Source: Desulfofundulus thermosubterraneus DSM 16057 (lineage in GTDB: Bacteria; Bacillota; Desulfotomaculia; Desulfotomaculales; Desulfovirgulaceae). From it: 34,089 bases of DNA. Position 1 is the stretch's first letter; every line of letters starts with the position of its first letter. Below, piece by piece: positions 1 through 7,381 of this stretch. The stretch spans positions 1 through 34,089 of the forward strand of contig NZ_FQZM01000008.1 of NCBI RefSeq assembly GCF_900142025.1, written 5' to 3'. The notes under the pieces were generated by a model. That model was not told the origin of the DNA. It searched no databases and saw only the letters and a list, made by a program, of their open reading frames with translations. The position numbers and the translations under genes are program-made.

Positions 1-1
1 A

Positions 2-118
2 AAATCCGATACTGAAGAATTGATGGAAGAAATTTTCACTTTACTCCACAGCTTTTCCATGAAATTCTATTCCAGCCGGAGGAAAATAAAGAAGTGTCTG
101 GAGGAAGTACTTAAATGA
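2..118 (+). CDS. tnpA: IS607-type serine recombinase TnpA, C-terminal end (partial)
   Basis: An open frame enters from the left edge and codes for 38 residues, ending with TGA at 116-118. The tail (EELMEEIFTLLHSFSMKFY, then a basic RRKIKK stretch) resembles the C-terminal end of IS607-family serine recombinases, where a helix of this kind ends the catalytic domain. Its stop overlaps the tnpB ATG at 115 (ATGA), the usual tnpA-tnpB coupling of IS607 elements. Only the tail is visible, so the catalytic serine and the N-terminal DNA-binding domain cannot be checked. The family call is inferred from this tail plus the coupling to tnpB. Confidence 0.6.
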   Translation, partial: KSDTEELMEEIFTLLHSFSMKFYSSRRKIKKCLEEVLK

Positions 119-1639
119 AAGTCAAGCGGGCAATAAGAATCAGGATTTCCAGCAAAAGAAAAAGAAGGGCGAGGGAACTCGCCTGCGACCTGGCTCAGTT
201 CCGTAATTTGTTGTTAATCTTCCAGAGCAGGTATTACGCTTATTTTGGGGCAGGTCATTTTAAACCAGAGCGTCATTTATTCCCTCCTGGCCGACCAGAC
301 TACGAAAAAGAAACCCGAACAGGAAGAAGCACTCCGGGAAGCGTCCGAAAGGATTATCCAGTACCCGGACTTACAGGAACTGATCCAAAGGATGAAAGAG
401 CAAAAAGCCAGGGTAGACAACAACTACGTCCTCCAGACCACTATCCGCCAGGTTATCAAAGATTACAAAAGTTTTCTGGCATCTTTGGCCGAGTATCGCG
501 TCAATCCAGGGAAATATAAAGAGCGGCCGCAACCACCCAAACCCAAAAAGCTGGGTAAACTCACGCAAGTCACGGCAGAATTCAACAACAACGTGTTTGA
601 AGTAGAAGGTAATACACTTTTTCTGCGCCTGCGCATGAACGGCAAGAAAAGAATAAAAATAAAACTCCCCAGGGACGTGGAAGGTGTATCCTCGGTCAGG
701 CTGGTCTATCATCTTTCCGACGTTTGGGTGGACGTAATTTACGAAAAGGAACTCAAAGAACCGGAGGCCGGACTTATCCATCTGGCCGGAATCGACATGG
801 GGATGGACAATTTAATTTCTCTAATTTCAACCAACCCCGACGTAAAAAGCCTGATCATTTCCGGCAGGGAAATCAAGTCTTTCAACTGCTGGTTTAACAA
901 AAAGAAGGCCGCGGTGCAGTCGGCAATGGATACGCTGAGCAACAAAATTGATCAGGAAGAGGACGAACCCCGGAAAAATGCCATGTCGAAAGAGCTGCTC
1001 AAATTAAAGTTCTACCTCCACAACCTTTACAACTACCGCGACCGCTGGATTGAGTCTCACTTCCACAAAGTAGCCCGTGTCCTGGCCGATTTCCTTTACG
1101 AAACTGGCCACAAAGCGGTTTACCTCGGCAAAGGGGCCACAGAAAGTAAAGACGGAATAGACTTAGGAAAAGTGACCAACCAGAATTTCGTGAGTATTCC
1201 TTTTCGTAAGCTGATCAATATTTTGAAGTACAAGCTGGAAGAGCTGGGTATGAAAGCGGAAGAAAAAGAGGAGTCCTACACCAGCAAGGCTTCCTCTCTT
1301 TCCGATGGTATTTTGGAAATTCAGCGAAGGTACGACGAAGCCAAAGAGAAGCAGGGAGAAATAAAAATTAAGTGTTCCGGCAAAAGAATTGAGCGCGGTC
1401 TGTACAGGGACAATGTGCTCAAAAAAGTTTTCAACGCCGATTTGAACGGCGCTTTGAACATTTTAAAGGTGGGAGCGAAGCTCCGCAGACTTACTTTAAG
1501 CCTGAAAGTTCTTTTGTGTAAGTTGTGCAACCCGCTGAGACTTAACCTCTACAATTTCATTTACAGGTTCAAAAGTAAGGCCGAGTCCCCTCCGGGGATA
1601 GGAGATAGTAGGCTGGCAACAGCAGGGTTAACTCGATAG
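115..1639 (+). pseudogene. tnpB: TnpB (RNA-guided nuclease-like transposon protein), frameshifted
   Basis: The ATG at 115 follows a GGAGG site and opens a basic N-terminus typical of TnpB (MKVKRAIRIRISSKRKRRA). At a run of four G (247-250) the frame moves by +1, and the remainder continues to 1639 in the other frame. Deleting one G gives a continuous protein (YYAYFGQVILNQSVIYSLL across the joint). RuvC-I is GIDMGMDN (Asp at 793-795) and RuvC-III is FNADLNGALNI. The usual RuvC-II Glu context is replaced by YLGKGATESKDG, followed by EESYTSKASS, and there is no CxxC zinc finger. This fits the TnpB branch whose catalytic Glu is displaced. TnpB uses a guide RNA from the transposon right end to cut DNA. 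As read, the gene is broken; a sequencing error at the G run cannot be excluded. Confidence 0.85.
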
Positions 1640-1680
1640 ATATGACATCGCCATTCGAATATAGAATGGTCGATTAAATG
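1560..1680 (+). ncRNA. Putative transposon right end / omegaRNA region with hairpin
   Basis: The 3' end of tnpB and the bases after it are where an omegaRNA scaffold is expected. A clean hairpin lies at 1651-1669 (CCATTC, 7-base loop, GAATGG), just after the tnpB stop, and the last tnpB codons contain further complementary G/C-rich segments around 1580-1605. The exact element boundary is not visible because IS607 elements make no target duplication. The RNA call is inferred from position and structure only. Confidence 0.35.
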
Positions 1681-1742
1681 TCTATTTGAGTGCCTCATGC
1701 TTATTGAACAATCGCCATAGTTGTGGAAAGGGAGTGCGTTCC

Positions 1743-2321
1743 ATGCCGTTTCAGCATAAAAGGCAAACGAAAATTTATTATACTTATGCGGATTATGCTT
1801 CATTGCCGGAAGAAGAAAGGTGTGAAATCATCGATGGCGTGCTGTATATGCAGGCGGCTCCATCCAGAATTCACCAGGAAATCTTGATGGAACTTTCAAG
1901 GCAGATAGCAAATTATCTGGCAGGTAAGCCATGTAAAGTCTATCCGGCGCTATTTTGCGTAAGGCTGCCGGATGGTGATGAAAAAAGCGATGAGGATATC
2001 AAAACAGTGGTGGAACCCGACATAAGCATTGTCTGCGACCAATCCAAATTAGACGGGCGGGGATGTATAGGCGCCCCCGATATGATCGTTGAGATTACTT
2101 CGCCATCTTCGGCGAGGAAGGACAGGTTGGAAAAGTTTTATAAATATGAGAGAGCCGGTGTGAAAGAATACTGGATCGTGGAACCGGAAGAAAAGCTGGT
2201 CAGCGTATTTGTGCAGGGCGACAATAATAGATACGGCAGGCCGGATATTTACACAGAAGGCGATGAAATAAAAGTGAGTATATTTCCAGACCTTGTAATA
2301 AGTCTGAAGAATATTTTTTGA
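1743..2321 (+). CDS. Uma2-family (DUF820) endonuclease-like protein
   Basis: This is a 192-residue protein starting at the ATG at 1743, preceded by GGAAAGGGAG; the in-frame start 19 codons upstream has no such site. It has the Uma2 family pattern: an N-terminal YADYASLPEEERCEIIDG segment, then the PD-(D/E)xK-like core with EPDISIVCD, DMIVEITSPSS and the KFYKYERAGVKEYWIVEP tail. Uma2 proteins have a restriction-endonuclease-like fold, are common in multiple copies in cyanobacteria and Peptococcaceae-like bacteria, and mostly lack a known function. It stands alone, next to the transposon end. A deleted relative lies about 0.5 kb downstream (2786-2845), so the family seems to have been duplicated here. 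Confidence 0.88.
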   Translation: MPFQHKRQTKIYYTYADYASLPEEERCEIIDGVLYMQAAPSRIHQEILMELSRQIANYLAGKPCKVYPALFCVRLPDGDEKSDEDIKTVVEPDISIVCDQSKLDGRGCIGAPDMIVEITSPSSARKDRLEKFYKYERAGVKEYWIVEPEEKLVSVFVQGDNNRYGRPDIYTEGDEIKVSIFPDLVISLKNIF

Positions 2322-2383
2322 CCCTCCTGAGGGTCCTGGAACTTTTATGAACTACGTGTAACCTGCAAAATTCAAGTTCCAGG
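2320..2383. other. Two tandem hairpins after the Uma2 gene
   Basis: GACCCTC-CT-GAGGGTC (2320-2335) starts within the Uma2 stop codon and runs into a second inverted repeat with perfect 10-base arms, CCTGGAACTT (2335-2344) and AAGTTCCAGG (2374-2383). No T run follows either hairpin on the plus strand, so they may act in transcript end processing rather than as classical terminators. From here to 2592 no gene is visible; a short palindrome (CTCCTGAGGAG, 2398-2408) is the only other structure. Confidence 0.5.
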
Positions 2384-2592
2384 CTGGTAAGAAATAACTC
2401 CTGAGGAGTATAAATGGGAAATTAGCCCTGAACTATCGCTAAAAAATGATCAAAAACTTATTCTGACAATAAAAGGCAGCTAAAAAAGGACAGACCACCC
2501 CTCTCCAAATTTGGTTTCACTTTGCGGCATTCTTTTAACTAACAGGAATTAAGCAGCCTTGCAGGTTTGCTGCTCAGCCTGATGTGCATTAA

Positions 2593-2659
2593 CTTCCGGG
2601 TAGAAATTACCCGGCTTTTTTGTTGAAAATGATTATTTTTTTGGTGCGACGTAAAACAA
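2593..2659 (+). repeat. Terminator-bearing direct repeat, copy A
   Basis: This 67-bp unit is about 90% identical to 18436-18503. Its first half is an intrinsic terminator (CCGGGTA, loop, TACCCGG, then CTTTTTT); the second half (TTTTTTTGGTGCGACGTAAAACAA) is conserved too, which a plain terminator would not require. In this copy no gene ends directly upstream. The two copies are in the same orientation and bracket about 15.8 kb holding the glycyl-radical, toxin-antitoxin and defence genes. Confidence 0.75.
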
Positions 2660-2785
2660 GTCAATTATACCATTTCCTGTTAGCGTGAACAACTGGGGAG
2701 GGGTGCCCATCATTTGCTGGCCGGCAATGAGAAACCGTTTTATTTCCAACGATTGTTTACAAAGTATCTGAAAATTGATATCATG

Positions 2786-2845
2786 CTATTTGGGCATGCC
2801 TATAGTTGTAGAAAGAGAGTGCATTCCAAGCGTTGTAATAAGTCC
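2786..2845 (+). pseudogene. Relic of a second Uma2-family gene (internal deletion)
   Basis: The segment TATAGTTGTAGAAAGAGAGT and the following GCATTCCA match the leader and ribosome-binding region of the intact Uma2 gene (about 1715-1742), with a few substitutions and a short gap. It is immediately followed by GTTGTAATAAGTC, which matches the extreme 3' end of the same gene (around 2291-2303). Nearly the whole coding region between those points is missing. The simplest reading is a duplicated Uma2 gene that lost its body. The short length of the matches limits certainty. Confidence 0.55.
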
Positions 2846-2930
2846 GCAGGCCCGCTAAAACGGGCGCTTAATGTGGAATGGGGAGGAGTTGTATAGGCCC
2901 TGGTTGACTGCTTTGGGGGAGGCGAAATTT

Positions 2931-5369
2931 ATGAAATCTATTTCCAGATGTGTGGCAGTTGAAAAAGAAATGCAAAAAAGGAGAGCCGCCGTAAGGCCGG
3001 TAAACGAAAGGATCGCAAAGCTGAGAGAGAAGAGCGTAAAGGCCGGGGTCAAAATATCCGGAGAGAGGGCCCGGCTGATAACTGAATTTTATAAAAGCGG
3101 GGCCGCTGAAGGGAAATCCGTCCCGGTGCAGCGGGCACTGGCGTTCAGGTATTTAATGGAACGGGTGAGCCTACCCGTCGAAGACGGGCAGCTGATCGTA
3201 GGGCTAAGGGGAACCGGACCGCAGGAGGTCCCTACATATCCGGAAATCTGCACTCACAGCATGAGGGACCTGGAAATTCTGGATTCCAGGGAGAATATGC
3301 CCTACAAAGTCGACGACAGCACCAGGAGGTTGTATTCGGAGGAAATAATTCCGTACTGGAAGGGCAGGACCGTAAGGGAGGCCGTCTTTAAAAGCCTGCC
3401 CCGAGACTGGCTGGATGCTTATGAAGCGGGGATATGGACGGAATTTATGGAGCAAAGAGCACCCGGCCACACGGCTGGCGGCGACCGGATATTCAGAATG
3501 GGAGTTCTGGACATAAAAGATGAAATTAAAAAGAAAATGGCTGAACTCAAGCCTGAGGACCCCGCGTACGGCGACAAGATGGAGGAACTCAAGGCCATGG
3601 ATATTGCCGCGGACGCCATTCTGGTCTACGCCGGGCGCTACGCAGAGAAACTTGATAAGATGGCCGGAGAAGAAGAAAACCCCGGAAGGAAGGAAGAGCT
3701 TAAAGAAATGGCCAGGATATGCCGGCGGGTTCCGGCCCACGCACCGGAGACTTTCTGGGAAGCCCTCCAGCACTACTGGTTTGTTCATGTGGGTGTAGTC
3801 TATGAGACAAATCCCTGGGATTCTTTTAATCCCGGCCGCCTGGACCAGCATTTATATCCGTTTTACAGCAAGGATATCGCGGAAGGGAGGCTTACGAGAG
3901 ACAAAGCCAAAGAGCTTCTTCAGGCCTTTTGGGTCAAGATCAACAACCAGCCCGCGGTGCCGAAAGTCGGCGTAACAGCTGAAGAGAGCTTCACGTACAA
4001 CGACTTTACGAAAATCAATGTGGGAGGGCTGAAAGAGGACGGTTCCGACGGCGTCAACGAGGTCTCCTACCTGATCCTGGAGGTCCTGGATGAGATGAGA
4101 ACCTTGCAGCCGAACACGGCTGTGCTGGTGAGCGATAAAAATCCCGAGCGCCTTCTGATCAAAGCTTTGAAAGTCGTGGGCCCCGGCTTTGGGGAGCCGC
4201 CGTTTTTCAACTTCGACGGTGTCGTGGTAAAGATGCTGAGGCAGGGTAAAAGCCTCGAAGACGCCCGCACTTCAGGGGTCAGCGGTTGCGTGGAGTCCGG
4301 AGCTTTCGGGAAGGAAGCCTACATATTGACCGGGTATTTCAACCTGCCTAAAATTCTTGAAATCACCCTTAACAACGGTATAGACCCGCTAAGCGGCAAG
4401 AAACTGGGTCTTGAAACGGGGGATCCTGCCGGTTTCAAGACCTTCGATGAGCTTTGGGAGGCGTTTGTCAGGCAGGTTAAGCACTTTATGGACATAAAGA
4501 TGAAGGGAAATGACATTATAGAGGAGATCTATGCGAAGCAATTGCCGGTACCATTCATGTCGCTCTGGATTAACGACTGCGTTGAAAACGCCCGGGACTA
4601 CAATGCCGGGGGTGCCAGGTACAACACGCAGTACGTCCAGCTGGTGGGACTGGGTACCGTGGCTTTCGGTTTAAGTGCGATCAGATACCACGTTTTTGAT
4701 AGAAAGACGGTTACAATGGGAGAGTTGCTGGAAGCCCTCGGGCAGAACTTTGAAGGAAAACACGAGATGTTGAGGCAAGTGATTTTAAATAAAACGCCCA
4801 GGTACGGGGAAGACGATGATTATGCGGACGAAATAGCGAAAAATATCGTGGATGTAACGGTAAAGATAATCGAAAGCTACCCGCCGTCTCCAGTGAGGAA
4901 GGCTTCGAAAAGGGCTTACTTCCTGCCTACAACGGCACATGTGTATTTCGGCAAGGTCACCGGAGCGACGCCGGACGGGAGAAAGGCGGGGATGCCGGTT
5001 TCGGAGGGCGTCTCACCGGTCCAGGGGAGCGATAGGAAGGGAATAGCGGCTGTCTTCAGGTCGGTGTCCAAGTGCGACTGGGACAAGACCGGCGGGGCTC
5101 TGCTCAATCAAAAGCTTACTCCGGACCTGCTGGAGGGCGATGAAAACATCAAAAATCTGGCCCGGCTTATCAGGACCTTCTTCCATATGGGAGGGCATCA
5201 CGTCCAGTTCAACGTCGTCAGCGCCGAACTGCTCCGTGAGGCGCAGGAGCGCCCTGGCGATTTTCAGGACCTGATGGTAAGGGTTGCCGGGTACAGCGAT
5301 TATTTCGTAAACCTGCCGAAAGGGTTGCAGGAAGAGATAATCGCCAGGACCGAACACAGAGAGATTTAA
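2931..5369 (+). CDS. Glycyl-radical enzyme, PFL/dehydratase/decarboxylase superfamily, substrate unknown
   Basis: This is an 812-residue protein. The ATG at 2931 is chosen because GGGGGAGG sits 8 bases upstream; the ATG at 2871 has no such site. The large PFL-like barrel fills most of the protein, with the thiyl-radical cysteine at Cys453 in SGCVESG; Glu455 makes the CVE motif shared by dehydratases, arylacetate decarboxylases and succinate-adding GREs. The C-terminal glycyl-radical domain ends with RVAGYSDYF, with Gly787 as the radical site 25 residues from the end. PFL itself carries two adjacent cysteines at the active site, so formate-acetyltransferase activity is unlikely. The following gene is its activase. 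No small subunit gene (as in 4-hydroxyphenylacetate decarboxylase) and no microcompartment gene is nearby, so the substrate stays open. Confidence 0.93.
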   Translation: MKSISRCVAVEKEMQKRRAAVRPVNERIAKLREKSVKAGVKISGERARLITEFYKSGAAEGKSVPVQRALAFRYLMERVSLPVEDGQLIVGLRGTGPQEVPTYPEICTHSMRDLEILDSRENMPYKVDDSTRRLYSEEIIPYWKGRTVREAVFKSLPRDWLDAYEAGIWTEFMEQRAPGHTAGGDRIFRMGVLDIKDEIKKKMAELKPEDPAYGDKMEELKAMDIAADAILVYAGRYAEKLDKMAGEEENPGRKEELKEMARICRRVPAHAPETFWEALQHYWFVHVGVVYETNPWDSFNPGRLDQHLYPFYSKDIAEGRLTRDKAKELLQAFWVKINNQPAVPKVGVTAEESFTYNDFTKINVGGLKEDGSDGVNEVSYLILEVLDEMRTLQPNTAVLVSDKNPERLLIKALKVVGPGFGEPPFFNFDGVVVKMLRQGKSLEDARTSGVSGCVESGAFGKEAYILTGYFNLPKILEITLNNGIDPLSGKKLGLETGDPAGFKTFDELWEAFVRQVKHFMDIKMKGNDIIEEIYAKQLPVPFMSLWINDCVENARDYNAGGARYNTQYVQLVGLGTVAFGLSAIRYHVFDRKTVTMGELLEALGQNFEGKHEMLRQVILNKTPRYGEDDDYADEIAKNIVDVTVKIIESYPPSPVRKASKRAYFLPTTAHVYFGKVTGATPDGRKAGMPVSEGVSPVQGSDRKGIAAVFRSVSKCDWDKTGGALLNQKLTPDLLEGDENIKNLARLIRTFFHMGGHHVQFNVVSAELLREAQERPGDFQDLMVRVAGYSDYFVNLPKGLQEEIIARTEHREI

Positions 5370-5521
5370 CTCCGGTGCGGTGTAATTATTCGGTGAAACC
5401 GCTATCACCGGCACGGTGCCGCTCAGCACTCCCCAAAATATGAGACTGCGTGGACAACGCGGCACAATAGCGGGATAGCTGAGCATTTACGGTGCGCTTA
5501 AATTAAGATGGAGGCATCTAA
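5370..5521 (+). other. Structured spacer between GRE and activase
   Basis: The 152-bp gap is unusually long for a GRE-activase pair. It holds several small inverted repeats: GGTGA (5392-5396) with TCACC (5405-5409), and the perfect CGGCAC-G-GTGCCG (5409-5421). No T run follows, so it does not look like a full terminator. It could reduce read-through or protect the upstream transcript. No ORF or promoter was recognised. Confidence 0.35.
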
Positions 5522-6427
5522 ATGGTCAACGAAGGATTGATATTCGACATAAAACGCTTTGCTATCCACGACGGTCCGGGAATAAGAACGACGGTATTCC
5601 TGAAAGGATGTCCCCTCCGGTGCTGGTGGTGTCACAATCCCGAGGGTATTTATCCCGCAAGTGAGCTCATGTTTTTTGAATATAAATGTATCGGGTGCCG
5701 GACGTGCGCCGGTGTTTGTCCCGCCGGCGCAATTGCTTTTGAAAACATTGAGCATCACCTGGATCGAAAAAAGTGCACTGGCTGCGGCGTATGTTCCGAA
5801 GCCTGTCCAACAGGCGCTTTGAAGCTGGCCGGCAAGGTCATCACCGTTGAAGGGCTCATGCAGGAGCTTGAAAAAGATGTCCTGCTTTACGATAACTCCG
5901 GTGGAGGTGTGACCTTTTCGGGTGGAGAGCCGCTTTTACAGCACCGGTTTTTAATGGACGCCTTGAGGGAGTGCAAAAAGATAGACCTGAGCACGGCACT
6001 GGACACATCCGGTTACGCTTCCGGAGATGTTTTCGCAGCAGTTTTGGATTACGTCGATGTTTTTCTCTTTGACCTGAAACTGGCCGGTGACAGAGAGCAC
6101 AGAAAGTACACGGGAGTTTCGAACGTGCCGATCAGAAACAACCTGCGGATGCTGGCGGACACCGGGAGGGGCGGCGACGTAATCTTACGCCTCCCCGTAG
6201 TCCCGGGGATTACCGATACGGAGCAAAATATCGCGGGTCTCCTGGATTTTGTGGCATCATTGAAAGGGATAAGGCGGATTGACCTGTTGCCTTTCCACGA
6301 CGTGTACGAAAAATACTGCCGGCTGGGCAGGGAATACAAGATGCCCGCCTGCGGCGTCCCGGCTCCGGAGAGGCTCAAAGATATCAAGGAAAGTTTTGAG
6401 AGAGCCGGTTTCATTGTAAAAATATAA
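5522..6427 (+). CDS. Glycyl-radical enzyme activating enzyme (radical SAM)
   Basis: This 301-residue protein starts at the ATG at 5522, after a GGAGG site. The radical-SAM motif is CPLRCWWC (Cys30, Cys34, Cys37) after the family-typical FAIHDGPGIRTTVFLKG. It is followed by an inserted ferredoxin-like domain with two 4Fe-4S motifs: Cys56/59/62/66 and Cys85/88/91/95. The SAM-binding GGE motif is in FSGGEPLL. The protein reductively cleaves S-adenosylmethionine and abstracts hydrogen from the glycine of its partner, here Gly787 of the upstream GRE. The two extra clusters are usual for activases of dehydratase- and decarboxylase-type GREs but absent from the PFL activase, which supports the non-PFL call for the partner. 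Confidence 0.95.
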   Translation: MVNEGLIFDIKRFAIHDGPGIRTTVFLKGCPLRCWWCHNPEGIYPASELMFFEYKCIGCRTCAGVCPAGAIAFENIEHHLDRKKCTGCGVCSEACPTGALKLAGKVITVEGLMQELEKDVLLYDNSGGGVTFSGGEPLLQHRFLMDALRECKKIDLSTALDTSGYASGDVFAAVLDYVDVFLFDLKLAGDREHRKYTGVSNVPIRNNLRMLADTGRGGDVILRLPVVPGITDTEQNIAGLLDFVASLKGIRRIDLLPFHDVYEKYCRLGREYKMPACGVPAPERLKDIKESFERAGFIVKI

Positions 6428-6446
6428 AGGTGCTTTCCCTGGATTT

Positions 6447-6466
6447 GCCTCTCGAAGGCTTTTTTT
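6447..6466 (+). terminator. Probable weak terminator after the GRE operon
   Basis: GCCT-CTCGA-AGGC is followed directly by seven T, about 20 bases after the activase stop. The stem has only four pairs, so termination may be inefficient. Confidence 0.45.
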
Positions 6467-6555
6467 CTTTACCGGTTTTTGCCCAAAGAAGCCGCCGGGC
6501 CTATCCCGGTGCAGGTTCACTTCGTTAAAAGCTTGATTCAGACGGGAAAATGCAG

Positions 6556-6588
6556 TTGTATTCAGTGATATATTATTTATATAATATA
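6556..6588 (+). promoter_or_regulatory. Promoter and palindromic operator of the toxin-antitoxin pair
   Basis: A perfect palindrome with 8-base arms (TATATTAT-TTAT-ATAATATA, 6569-6588), extended by outer GTG/CAC, contains a candidate -10 TATAAT (6580-6585) with TTGTAT (6556-6561) 18 bases upstream as -35. A symmetric site across the -10 is what an autoregulating antitoxin would bind. This is inferred from symmetry and position. Confidence 0.6.
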
Positions 6589-6616
6589 CACAGGGTATAT
6601 ACAAGGGGGTGATGGC

Positions 6617-6892
6617 TTGGAAAAAACCAGACTGACTCCAATCCGGTTTCCAGTTGACCTGCTGCTTGAGCTGGACAGGTTTGTCGGTCAGGGGCAGAGG
6701 AGCAAGTTTATTATTGAAGCCACGCAGAAGGAATTGCTCCGGTTAAAACAAAAAAAGGCTTTACAGTCGGCTGCCGGAGTTTTCAAGAAAGAGGATTACC
6801 CCGGTTTTACCGGGCCTGAAGATGTTTCCTCCTGGGTTCGCCGGTTGAGGGAGGAAGCGGAAGCCCGGAGGAGGGAGATTTTTGGACACTAA
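6617..6892 (+). CDS. Antitoxin of a VapBC-like pair, ribbon-helix-helix type
   Basis: A 91-residue protein starts at TTG 6617 behind AGGGGGTGAT; the nearby ATG (6612) and GTG (6609) are out of frame. The N-terminus (RLTPIRFPVDLLLELDRFVG, then QRSKFIIEAT) has the beta strand plus two helices of a CopG/RHH DNA-binding antitoxin. The charged C-terminal half, with SSWVRRLREEAEARRREI, would wrap the toxin. It overlaps the PIN gene by 11 bases, the common layout of such operons. It probably neutralises the toxin and represses the palindromic promoter just upstream. Confidence 0.8.
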   Translation: MEKTRLTPIRFPVDLLLELDRFVGQGQRSKFIIEATQKELLRLKQKKALQSAAGVFKKEDYPGFTGPEDVSSWVRRLREEAEARRREIFGH

Positions 6893-7271
6893 TGGTTTTT
6901 TACTGGATACCACGATTTTAATCGACTTTTTCCGCGGCAGAAAAGAGGCAGTCGATACGCTCAACAGGCTGGTAGAAACAGGCCTCCTGGCGTGTTGTCC
7001 GATCACGGTGGCCGAGGTTTTTTCGGGAGCAAGGCCCGAGGAGCTGCCTGAAATAGAAGAATTTTTCAAAGCCCTGCTTTTTTACCCTGTTGGATACAAA
7101 ACGGCCCGCCGGGCCGGTTTGTACCGGAGGGAATACGGGAAAAAAGGCATCAGCTTAAGCATTGCGGATACCATTATTGCCGCAGTGGCGGTGGAAAATT
7201 CCCTAACTCTGGTTACAAAGAACGTGAGGCACTTTCCCATGCCGGAACTGGTTGTAATTGAGCATGATTAA
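6882..7271 (+). CDS. VapC-like PIN-domain toxin (ribonuclease)
   Basis: This 129-residue protein starts with TTG at 6882, behind a GGAGGAGGGAG purine tract. The PIN acidic residues are present: Asp9 (FLLDTTILID), Glu45 (VAEVFSGA) and Asp96 (IADTIIAA), plus the TKNVRHF motif near the end. PIN toxins cut RNA, often tRNA or rRNA, when the antitoxin is lost. It overlaps the antitoxin by 11 bases. It lies 110 bp upstream of the defence operon on the same strand, so it may help hold this region in the genome, but that is inference. Confidence 0.88.
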   Translation: MDTNGFLLDTTILIDFFRGRKEAVDTLNRLVETGLLACCPITVAEVFSGARPEELPEIEEFFKALLFYPVGYKTARRAGLYRREYGKKGISLSIADTIIAAVAVENSLTLVTKNVRHFPMPELVVIEHD

Positions 7272-7381
7272 CTTTATATAGCGCTCTCCGCCCGGCAACC
7301 GGTCAACCCCGCAAAGACCGGGCGGGGGATAAGGCGGAATCTGCAGCGGAAACCGGGAGCTAAGAACTGGAGGTCCGAAAA

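Noticed and set aside
2714-2896. 60-codon frame behind a GGGGAGGGG site
   Set aside because: It runs through the Uma2 relic and has no protein-like pattern.
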